NCBI GenBank assembly: GCA_022835595.1
Contig: BQUP01000004.1
Coordinates: 868,001-932,000 of the forward strand
Source of the DNA: Cystobasidium ongulense
Lineage: Eukaryota; Basidiomycota; Cystobasidiomycetes; Cystobasidiales; Cystobasidiaceae
Direction: 5' to 3'
DNA length: 64,000 bases
In this document: positions 33,667 to 42,890 of the stretch, piece after piece
Layout: each line of letters opens with the position of its first letter
How positions within the stretch are numbered: the stretch's first letter is position 1
Made by a program: the position numbers and the translations under genes
The notes under the pieces: model-generated
Seen by the model: only the letters and a program-made list of their open reading frames with translations
The model's database searches: none
Told to the model about the DNA's origin: nothing

Positions 33667-36389
33667 TCAACGACAATCCCGTAAGAACGGTTCTACTCTA
33701 TCAAGGAAGGCCTCCAAGCCATTATTGACAAACATGGGTAAATGTCCTGCTCCCGACACTGTAAAGTATTCTATATCAATACCTTGGCTAGCCAGCTCCT
33801 GCTGAGTCTTACTAAGTCCTTCAGGTAGTTTTCCATCCTTCTCTCCAGCTATTAATAACGTCTTCTTCCCATTCAGTGCGCCCGCTATATCGCCTGACAT
33901 ATCATAACCTTGTAAAGCGCGAGCGCCAGCTACGAAGCCTTCGACTTTAGTACCTTCAATCATCGGTCTGACTAGGTGCTCTTGAGCTCCTTGTACTAGC
34001 TGAGATTCAGGCGGGAACCATCGAGGTAACGTCGCATCGGCCAGAGCACCCATTCCTTTACTGCGAGCCATCTCAATACGTTGATCCCAAGCAGCCGTAT
34101 TTGCTTCTGGCGATTTGACTTGCGTATCACAGATGACTAGCTTTTCAACTTTCTCGCCGTGTCGAATTGCAAACTTAAGCGTTGTAGCGCCACCCTGTGA
34201 AACGCCGATTACTGCTTTGATAGGCGTTGGAATACCCAACTGCTTGAGAAGAGCAGCGATATCATCGGCAAGTTGCTCTAATGTGCAAGGCTCAGGAGGA
34301 ATGGAAGACTGGACGTCTTATCAGCATACTATCGACTTTTAACATCGCGACTGTACACACCTTTCCATGACCCCGCTGATCATACGCCAGGATGTTGTAA
34401 TTCTCCGACAATCTCGACATGACACCATCCCACATAGTGAAGTCAGTCATGAGTGAATTGACGAGGACAATCCAAGGTTTTCTTTCTTCTTCTGCATGTT
34501 TGACAATGTAGGTATTGAGGGTAACACCCTTTTCGACGAAGATAGTCCTTTGTTGGCAATCAGCAGCAGGATAAGGGGTAAGAACATTTGCGTGCTGTTC
34601 TACGTCCGCAGCTAATAAGAATCTAGAAACCATATTGTATGTTCCAGTAGTAACCGCTACTTCAGTAAGTTGCTGTTGAAGAGTAGTGCCTTTTGGCAAT
34701 TGTTTCGCTAATTCAGACCGAAGGTCGTCGAAAACCTTTTGTGGAATCTTGCTGTGCCATGTTGATTCATCGGCAAATGCAAATGCTGCGGCTTGTAGTG
34801 GTGAGAATGGTCCAGGAAAGGAAATTGATGGTGCTCGACGAGACAGATCACGCAGCCAAGAAAGCTGAGGTGTCGTAAGACCAGCATCGCGACCAACGTG
34901 CTCATGATGTATCCATTCGTATGCTGCGGCATTGCGAGCCGCTACTCGCAGAATCTGCAACAGAAACATCCACGAGTTAGGCCTACCAACGCTGCGATAA
35001 TCTGGAATGAACTCACAAGAAGTTCTCGAATGTCACCTGGCAAGCTATTTTTGTTTCGGACAGCACCAACATGCGTATTCCATCCGTTCTGCGAGTACGA
35101 AGATTTTAGCTTGTTCTCGTTATATATCATATGTATATGTATATGGCGAGCTGGCTTACGGCCAGTTCGGGTGCATTTAGCAAGGCGCCATCGAGAGGTG
35201 TCAAGCCTCTGCGCCCTCTTCTTGCACGGATCTTATCGCCGACCTCGGAAGTACCAGGAGGTGGGTACACAGGAGGTATTCTCTCAAGCTTTGGCGAAGC
35301 AGTGTTGTCCCAAGCTTTGTAGAGTGACCATTGCCGAGTTTCTATTTGGGCATGTTCCACAGCTGAGTTTCCAGCTTGAGAAGCTGCGATTACACCTTGA
35401 GACTTCTTAGCTGCATCATTACTTGTCAATTCTGCGATAGTTCAGGCGTCAGTCATTACTCTCCAGTACCTTTATCGTTTAGCTAGCGAGTGGCGTACCG
35501 TTTACGACTAGGTACTTGGCCGCCGTATTGCTTCGAGGAGTCTTATTCGCGCTTGTTATCAGCGAGTCTACAACCTCATGAACAGAAGTCCTCTTCCATC
35601 CCTGTACAGCTTTCAGAGCTTCTACGAATTCCCTGGTTAACCATTTCCTCATCTCTTGATCTTTGCCTTCTTCCGGCTGTATGTATAGCGTAGTAATGTA
35701 AGGTGAAGTATTCTTGGCACTATAATCTTCTCTTCCTGTATCGAGAATAGTCTTGCAAGTTCGTCTATCTAACGTTTCTAATCGCTTGACTAGGTCTGCT
35801 TCGCGAGGCGAACGATTCGCTCGTAATTTGGTATACTTTGGCTCTGAGAATAGGTGGAAGTCTTCGATATCGTAGAGTGCGTTGTATCTTGGAGTCTTGC
35901 CGTCTGTGGCTTCGTATCTTGCTCCGGATAGGAAGTCTGGAATACTGCAAGTGGATGATCGAGTATAAGTTACAGGTGTGTCTGATGTGCCAGTAGAGAG
36001 ACGCGAGCTTACTGCTTCAGTCGCAGAGGGACATGCTCCTGGTCGTACCAGTCTGAAGGAGCTAGTCAGTAGGGTTTGCATTGGAGCATGCTTTGGCTGG
36101 TCCTACCGTTGAATTCGGCGTCGGTCGCAAGCTCGCCAGTCTCTGCAGCGACGTACAGGAATGCCTGAGCAGGACGGCTTCAGCGCGATACCGTACATGT
36201 TCGCTTAGAGCCACTCACAGGCTGAGCAACTTCGTATGGAGCTACTGCCAATTTTGGCGCTTCTGTCGCCATCGTTAGGAAGCTCTTGATGTCGGCCTGC
36301 TGCTGGAGCTGCTTTCCACCTTCAGAATAGAAGAGACTGGCCAACAGCGGGACGAGAACAGCTGTCAGGATCAAGCCAGCAGATGGCAT
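33667..36389 (-). CDS. Three-domain fusion: EthD-like barrel, carboxymuconolactone decarboxylase-like and PcaD-like alpha/beta hydrolase
   Basis: Eight exons: 36219-36389, 36107-36164, 36013-36052, 35499-35944, 35160-35431, 35017-35088, 34361-34954 and 33667-34308. The sum is 2295 nt, or 764 aa, with all phases consistent. Residues 1-20 are hydrophobic (LILTAVLVPLLASLFY), a signal anchor or signal peptide. Residues about 58-240 form an EthD-like dimeric barrel (EFNDWYDQEHVPLRLKHIPD; EPKYTKLR). From about 300 comes a CMD domain: LTPLDGALLNAPELANGWN, LPGDIRELLILRVAARNAA, YEWIHHEH. From about 455 comes a hydrolase like PcaD: IVLVNSLMTDFTMWDGVMS, YDQRGHGKSS, nucleophile elbow GVSQGG, IAGEKDG and SGAGHLPMF. 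The latter two domains suggest lactone decarboxylation and hydrolysis as in the beta-ketoadipate pathway; the real substrate is unknown. An internal ATG at 36272 (residue 40) would give a form without the hydrophobic segment. Confidence 0.85.
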
Positions 36390-36790
36390 TCTATCCGAGT
36401 AGCAGCATCAACCTGTGCTTGTAGGTCGATATCCCGCACACCGTGAGAGCATCTGAGAAGCCGACTTGTCCGCAACTTGCCTTCCGATGATGCTTCGGCC
36501 CGGTCGATGCCCGCTTGAACCATTATCCAAGTACATGCACCCGAACATATGCACGAAATGAGCAGCAGAGTGCTTGTAACTTGACCTTCTCTGAAGTGCT
36601 GCAACGACATCTGTTATCAAACTTGGCTCGACGCTGTTAAAACCCCATTTTGGTGCTCCATGGCTGCCCCCAGATCTTCCTGTCTTTGAGTCTCGTGCCG
36701 AACGCTGAGGCAAGCGAGAAACAAGCAGCACACCTTTGCAGCACAACAACAGAAGTGCGACACTCGTCTCAGTACCTACAACTTCTACTA
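36390..36790. promoter_or_regulatory. Shared divergent upstream region fusion enzyme / FMP52
   Basis: 401 bp between two start codons facing away from each other, so it holds both promoters. No TATA box or repeated motif is obvious. Confidence 0.45.
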
Positions 36791-37862
36791 ATGTCTGCAG
36801 GCACCGTAACTCTGTCGCCCTTCGCGAACCTCGAGGCTATGATCCCGTCAGCACTTATCGTCGGAAGCACTGGAGTTGTGGGCCGTCAGCTTCTCCAAGC
36901 ATTGCTGCGACAGGGCCACTTTGCGAAGACATACGAGCTAGGGAGGCGCAAGACTCAGTTTCCAGTCAAAGGAGTTCAAACACCGTCGCAAGATGCACTC
37001 AATAAACTTGCTAGCGTCGTGGTGGACAACGAGGCTTTCGAAGACGTTGCAAGCTTGCAAGCTGCTCTGCCGGAGAGCAAAGATTGGAGCTCGGTCTACA
37101 TTACACTTGGGACAACGAGGGCGGACGCTGGAAGTGCCGAGGCATTTGAAAAGATTGACAGGCAATGTGGGTATATGATTTGTGCTTCTTCATTGCCAGC
37201 GCTCCCTTGCTGACACCTTCTCCACCACTGGTAGATGTAATCAATGCGGCAAAGGCTGCAAAGCTTGATATCGAGCAACGTCTGATATACTGCTCGGTGA
37301 GTGGGTTACATACACAAAGCCAAAAAGCGTACTGCACTGAAGCTCGCTACCTTGTCCAGAGTATGGGTGCAGATCCAAAGTCTTTCTTCCCTTGTAAGCG
37401 GCCGTTGGCGATATCTTTTATACTACAGACTGATCCTTACGCATTAATCTGCATACAGATCCACGCTCGAAAGGTCTAACAGAGGCAGAGCTCACATCAC
37501 TCGGATATAAAGAGACCATCATCTTCCGACCAGGCATGTTACGACCAGTAGGGGGCAGAGATCATCCTAGAATGGTTGAAGCAATAGCTGGATTCTTCAC
37601 AAAGAACGTCCTCTCTCACCTTTCGGACAATGCTGAGATTCAGACGGATCTGCTTGGGAAAGCTATGATGCTTGCGGGAGAGATGGGGATTGACGTTTGC
37701 TTGAAGAACGGTTTTGGTAAGATGACCAAGTTGGGCAACGCTGGACAAGAGGTAAGCATACGAAAGCTGAATGAATTTGGCAAGCCGCTAATGCTTATTC
37801 ACCTGCAGGCCCTGGTCATCAGCAATGCTGAAGCTGCAAAGCTTGCAAAGATCGATCTATAA
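36791..37862 (+). CDS. FMP52: FMP52-like NAD(P)-binding protein (TIP30/HTATIP2 relative)
   Basis: Five exons: 36791-37166, 37235-37296, 37360-37393, 37459-37751 and 37809-37862. The sum is 819 nt, or 272 aa. The Rossmann nucleotide loop is SALIVGSTGVVGRQLLQALL. DWSSVYITLGTTRADAGS, then YVINAAKAAKLD, YPRSKGLTEAELTSLGY and IIFRPGMLRP follow the SDR-like order of yeast Fmp52 and human HTATIP2, with a Y-x-x-x-K pair (YPRSK). Fmp52 is a mitochondrial outer-membrane protein of unknown reaction. The start could also be the ATG at 36839 (MIPSALIVG); the first is used here. Exon 3 is only 34 nt. Confidence 0.9.
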
Positions 37863-37985
37863 AGGGTAGCTTCAACAAGGGTTGTTTGGCATCTTGCTAC
37901 CCATTTTACACGCTTATATTGTTATCGAACGTCTATCAGTCAGAAGTTGGAATCTGTCGTTGTACGAACATGCGATTGGATTGAC

Positions 37986-37996
37986 GTCTGACAGAC
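37986..37996. repeat. Palindrome GTCTG-A-CAGAC, copy 1
   Basis: A perfect inverted repeat with a one-base centre, extended outward by ACG/CGT and flanked by a CRE-like TGACGTC. A possible dimeric transcription-factor site; the function is inferred only from symmetry and recurrence. Confidence 0.4.
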
Positions 37997-38098
37997 GTTC
38001 AATTTTACCGTTGGAACAGGCAGGCTGTCTGTCATGTCAGTTCATGCTTGTCGACACCTTCTAGGAAACCGACAGCATACGTACTTGTCGAACCAGAA

Positions 38099-38109
38099 GT
38101 CTGGCAGAC
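38099..38109. repeat. Palindrome GTCTG-G-CAGAC, copy 2
   Basis: The same 5-bp half sites as copy 1, 103 bp downstream and about 220 bp before the start codon at 38333. Confidence 0.4.
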
Positions 38110-38332
38110 CGTCGTATCGTCCTTACTTTACCACCTGTAAACCTGCTAAATACGCCAGCTGGTCGTGCAAATATGCAGTCATCTCGTCTTGCTGTCACTC
38201 TTTCACGTGTCGCCGTGCCTTGACGCATTGTCAGAGTTTGGAAGTTAGGGAGCCAACCCATTTTCAAAGGATTTCTGCCAGCAGACTCTCTCTTCTCTTT
38301 TGCTTTTGTTGTTCGTCTTCACTTCCTCTCCA

Positions 38333-39476
38333 ATGGCTGCTGTCGCTTCTCCAATCTTCCATGCTGCTGCTACTCCCCCGTCCGCCTTCATGCTGAGGTC
38401 AGCCAGCTGTTCAGGCAGCTTCAGTGGCGGGGTCAAGAGACCCGCTCCTCTCAACCTGACCTACTCCATCAGCAAGGTGCCCAGTCGAGATGGCACGCCG
38501 CTTATCTCTCCCGCTATCCTGACACGCTCCCTCAGCGCAGTCGACCGGGGAGCAGGCTCACCTGTTTGGAAGCCCAACTCGCCTCGAACGCCTCGCACGC
38601 CTGTTCAACAGCAGCAGCAGCAGCAGTCAGGCTCACTCGCACGATTCCTTCCAGGAAATCTGTCAGGTGGCTCGCCTTCGAGAGGGCGTCCAGCTAGATC
38701 AGCTAGCTTCCTGACGCGCAGATTCAGTATGCCATCCGAATCAGAACAGGACCATTTTAGACAACTATGCCAGGCGAGATTCTACGAACAGGATCGTGAT
38801 GCGACTTTACAGATAGAAGCATTGCTCAAAGATGCCTCTGCGACTGCTCAGAGTTGCTACAATAAAATCTTATCCTCTGTAAGGCAGAAATATCACGAAG
38901 ATGTCACACGCGAAAGACAGGAGAACCTACGACGTATCCTGTTGGAAGCTATACCCGACTTAGCCTTGGACAGAGAGGAAAGGAAAGCTAAAGTGAAGAA
39001 TTTCCTAGAATCATATGCTTCGAAGGATCTGATTGGAACACACCCCTTCCTGAAGGCGCTCTACACTGTGCTGTATCTCCAGACGCTTAAAGACAGCAAA
39101 GGCGGAGCCGGTGGCAAGTGTATCGAATGGTCCCTCCAAGAAGAGGTATTCATGGAAGCGGGATCAGGTGATTGGACGAAAGAGAGTGTGACTCTCCTGA
39201 AAACTGTATGTTTTCCAAATAAGAAGTCTTTACTGCCACATTCCACTGAATCTTTTCAACCCCATCTATTGAAACCTGCAGATCCTGGCGATGACCGACG
39301 TGAACCAGCAAGAGCAAGACGAGAGAAGTCCATTCTACACACAGAAGGATAGCTCGTCTGCCTCGACGCTGTCTCGGGACGATGGACCAGGGCCACATGG
39401 CGAAACTTTGTCTGAAGGCACCGTCAGAACATTGCGCATGGCACCCAGTCTGGGCAATCCAGAGTTATTAGAGTGA
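38333..39476 (+). CDS. Unrecognised fungal protein with polyQ and a charged helical core
   Basis: Two exons, 38333-39205 and 39282-39476, give 1068 nt, or 355 aa, ending at a TGA. I do not recognise a family. The N-terminal 135 residues are Ser/Pro/Arg-rich and contain a Q7 run from a CAG/CAA repeat (about 38606-38627). Residues about 140-285 look structured: HFRQLCQARFYEQDRDATL, YNKILSSVRQKYHEDVTRER, RRILLEAIPDLALDREERK and FLKALYTVLYLQTLKDSKGG. The tail is Ser/Asp/Glu-rich. A downstream segment at 39565-39824 looks coding and may be a third exon if exon 2 ends earlier. No signal peptide or membrane segment is seen. The start is the ATG at 38333; an upstream TTG-opened frame is ignored. Confidence 0.6.
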
Positions 39477-39564
39477 ATCCAATGTGAACTCATACACATT
39501 TGAATAGTAACTGACACATAAAACTTTCCCACCTTGCATGACAGCCTACTTGCGGTTTTTCCAG

Positions 39565-39824
39565 CTTGGGTCTCGCAAGGCCGACCACGCGATTATCGCT
39601 TCCCGTCAGCATCACGAGCAGAGTCAATCCTCAACTTGCCATCTGTGAACGACATGGAAGAAGGGATTGTAGGCACAGCTCAGGAGAAGTTCCAACCTGG
39701 TCAGGCAATCCGCATAAGTCACGGAACAATCAGACTTAGTCCTGAAGATCGCGAGCTGGGTTTCGAAGGAACACTAGTCGAACGAGTCGCGGGTTGGTTC
39801 AAGAGGCTGTTCGGCAATGTATGA
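39565..39824 (+). CDS. Probable 3' exon of the preceding gene, or separate small ORF
   Basis: A strong acceptor (CTGAC branch-like sequence, then CGGTTTTTCCAG) ends at 39564. The frame after it codes for WVSQGRPRDYRFPSASRAES, then GIVGTAQEKFQPGQAIRISH and a final LVERVAGWFKRLFGNV, with protein-like composition. Joining it to the preceding gene needs a phase-1 donor before the TGA at 39474; the best is CCCA|GTCTGG near 39455, a weak site. Alternatively the ATG at 39654 starts a 56-residue protein. I cannot decide between these. Confidence 0.4.
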
Positions 39825-40176
39825 TCGCTGCCCAACCTCATCTCATTTACAGCCTTATGAGATTGGTATGGTCAACGAGCCAGCAGGAGTATCGAAGGCG
39901 TTCAGCGAAATGTGGAATGACAAAGTTTATAGCTTGCAATAAGTGTTTGATAGAAAGATGTCTATAAAAATAGCAGTACATGCCTTGTTGTTGCTACAGT
40001 ATGCTTATGAAAGAACAGATGTCGACACGTGACAATCACTCGATGATCGTCGCTGGCCGGTGTCACTTGGCCGGATCCTGCAGCAACGGCCCTTTGCTTC
40101 TGTATCGTATGGAAGGCTACAAGCCTCATCAAATAACTGGTGCACATTTATGCTGCCGTAAATCACTCCAGAAAGA
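39825..40176. other. Intergenic: DNA polymerase X upstream
   Basis: About 350 bp, AT-richer around 39900-39970. It probably contains the 3' UTR of the preceding gene and the polymerase promoter. No other signal is seen. Confidence 0.45.
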
Positions 40177-42578
40177 ATGGGCTTTCCTCGTCGTCCAAGG
40201 GCGCGCCCCGCTCAAGGCTCGTCCAGCTCTTCTACTGAACAATCATCGCAACTCTCCCAGTCAGACCGGCAACCAAGCAAGCGACTGAAGGTATCGCAGA
40301 AGGATGAATCCATCTTCGACAAAGACGAGATGAAGGCTTATATCGTCGTTGCAAAGCTTACGTCGAGCGAGCTAGATGCGCTGAACAAGTCGATTACGAG
40401 GAACGGAGGACAGGTCGTTTCGAGCTATGAAGAAGCCACGATTGTCGTATCGAATACAAGGCTATGGAGCAGACTGAGTCGATACTTGACGAATTACGAG
40501 AAGGTTTGCCTTCAGCTTTCCGTCTTCCTCGTGTACAGTATTATAGGCTGAGCAACAGCGGGCCGTATTTGTTCCTGAACCACAGGATCCGAAAAAGATA
40601 GTTCACGTCAGCTGGATTGAAGATTGTCTCGCAGCAGGACATCAAATACCTTTTGACGAGAAGTACATCGTCCACAGACCCTTGGATGTACTTGCTGGTC
40701 GTCATCTCGGAGGCGATAGATCCGCCACACCTAGCGAGAGAGCTCCTTCCGCAGCTCCCAGTGAGCCGGAGATACATAATGCTCAACAATATTCACCACT
40801 GCGAAAAGAAGTTGCACCTATACGAGACAACTTCGCTGGTGGGAGTGACAGGGCGACTCCTCCCAAATGGAGGAATAGGCGTTTTGCGTAAGTAGATTAC
40901 GCACTTGCAGACCAACTTGCGTCCTTGATGACCATACAACCGTCCTTACTGTCTGATTCTCTCTGCACAGATGCCAGCGGTGGCACCCTCTCGTATGCAT
41001 CAATCAGAACATGCTGCTAGAACTCCGCTGGATTCGCGAGTACAACAAGTTGCAAGGTGAAGAGCGACGATCTATGACATATTCGAAAGCAATGGCAGCC
41101 ATCAAGTCTTATCCATACCCTATCAAGAGTGCGAAAGAGGCCAGCGCTATCCTTGGTGTAGGAGAAAAGATAGCCTCGCAGTGCGAGGAATATGTCAAGA
41201 CGGGCAAAATAGCCGCTGCAGGTGGGTGAAACACATCTTTTCGGAACAGGGCTGTCAGTAATTTGCTCATTGGGAACTCCTTCAACCTAGAGTCGATAAA
41301 GAAAGATCAAAGATTAGCTACGTTGGTAGAATTCACCAAGATACATGGCGTCGGTCCCTCTACTGCAAGAGAACTCTATGACAAGTATGGATGTCGTTCA
41401 ATAGACGACGTAGAGAAGATCGCCCACAAATTGCCTACAATGGGGGAAGATAGCATTATGTGTAAGCCGGATTCCAGCAGGTGTACTTTGAGTCTGGCTG
41501 ACGGCTCTTCTGGTGCCAGACGTGGAGGAATTTGATCAAAGGTATGCATCGTGTCACTACTGTCGAGCTTTAGGATGACAGTCCATTGAACCACTTTTAC
41601 CATAGGATCCCGCGGGAAGAGGTAGAGTGGATGGCTCAGGAAGTCAATGATGAGTTGCAGAAGATCATAGTAGGCACGTCTTTTATTTGTTGGATTTCGC
41701 AAAACTGACACACCTGCACCCCTAGCCTGGAGCAGAGTATACTATCGTTGGAGGGTATCGTCGTGGCAAGCAGCTATGCGGAGATGTGGATATTGTCTTC
41801 ACTCATCCGGAGCCGAACAAAGAGAAGGGTGCATTGGAAGAGCTGCTCAAACGTCTGCAAAAATCCGGTCTCGGTATGCAACAGCCTTACTGAGGGTCTT
41901 GCGCACACTGACGTTGGATCCTGTCAGTGACGGACATCCTGTATATTGCGATGACTGACTCTCAACGAGACCATACAATGAAGCACTTTCACGCGTGAGT
42001 TGCTCTAATTCGGGAAGCAGACGGTCGCTGCTGACACACTTCCTTCAAGATCTCACATGGATCCACTGGACAAAGCCTTTACGGTATGGCTCAGCCCTGC
42101 GAACGGGACGACGAGACTCAAACCTATCCATAGAAGGCTAGATCTTATATTCGCCCCTCGCAAATATTACGCTTGTGCAGTCCTAGGCTGGTCCGGCTCA
42201 ACAAGTGCGTCGACTACTTTATGCTTCTCATTTGACTTTTGCGTCGCAAAGCCTGATCTCTCTTACGTGACTCTAAAGCGTTTGAAAGAGACTTGCGGCT
42301 GTTTGCAGAAAAGAATAAAGGGTGAGCTTGCTGTTATATGAGAGGTGATGCAAATGCTGAAACGATGATTTCTAGCATGAAATTCGATTCTGGCGGCCTA
42401 TTCAAACGCTCAAATTCAGAGGAGATCCTTGTGGACACTGAAAAGGAAATATTCGATGTGCTAGGATTAGAGTATATACGTGAGTGACGCAGGTACCGAG
42501 TTACAAGCGGGACTATGCACTGATACCACCTATTGTCCGTATTCTTCAGCGCCAGAGTGGCGTAATTGCGATATATGA
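40177..42578 (+). CDS. POL4: Family-X DNA polymerase with N-terminal BRCT (POL4/Pol lambda-like)
   Basis: Twelve exons: 40177-40503, 40547-40887, 40971-41221, 41291-41461, 41520-41541, 41606-41669, 41726-41873, 41928-41994, 42050-42204, 42279-42321, 42376-42479 and 42550-42578. The sum is 1722 nt, or 573 aa. The BRCT domain covers roughly residues 50-170 (KAYIVVAKLTSSELDALNK ... VHVSWIEDCLAAGHQIPF). Then come a Ser/Pro linker and the 8-kDa domain with two helix-hairpin-helix motifs (ASAILGVGEKIASQC; FTKIHGVGPSTARELYDKYG). The palm carries VGGYRRGKQLCGDVDIVFTH, with two catalytic Asp, and HRRLDLIFAP, with the third. LGWSGSTTFERDLRLFAEK and the ending LGLEYIPPEWRNCDI are typical. It fills gaps in end joining and base-excision repair in the nucleus. 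The most intron-rich gene here. Confidence 0.95.
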
Positions 42579-42890
42579 ACAAAGCAGTCCGAAGTCAGTT
42601 ATCCCAATAGTATTAAGAGAACCACGTGTTGTTGTAAGACTATTGGATAAGGGAGCGACGCACAGCCTTGCTCGCTGTAGCTGTTGAAGAACTAGGCTCA
42701 GTAACAACCACTATTGCACGTACAATTTTGCCACCGCTGTGCAAAAGGCCGGATGCCGGGGCCACTGGGCAAAGCGGCGTCTGGAAGCTGGAGCAACTCC
42801 AGGAAGCTTGTATGCACCCCAACATCGGGTTACTCATGATACCTCAGTCTCAGAGCACCATCGGGCTGTAGTGATACGTCGCTGGCCGCC
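42579..42890. other. Intergenic: POL4 downstream / PEX5 upstream
   Basis: 312 bp in tandem orientation. Overlapping frames of 65-67 codons on both strands show no family and are regarded as chance. It likely holds the PEX5 promoter. Confidence 0.5.

Larger units (their letters stand above)
37863..38332. promoter_or_regulatory. Upstream region of the unrecognised polyQ gene, with repeated palindromes
   Basis: About 470 bp between FMP52 and the next plus-strand gene. It contains two 11-bp palindromes of form GTCTG-N-CAGAC, at 37986-37996 and 38099-38109. The first is nested in TTGACGTCTGACAGACGTTC, which also contains a CRE-like TGACGTC. Related CTGTCTGTC and GTCAG strings lie between them. 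A CT-rich stretch (38284-38330) precedes the start codon, as is common in fungal promoters. Confidence 0.4.

Noticed and set aside
42640-42871. Pair of overlapping 65-67 codon frames between POL4 and PEX5
   Set aside because: They are mutual antisense shadows without motifs, in a normal-size intergenic gap.
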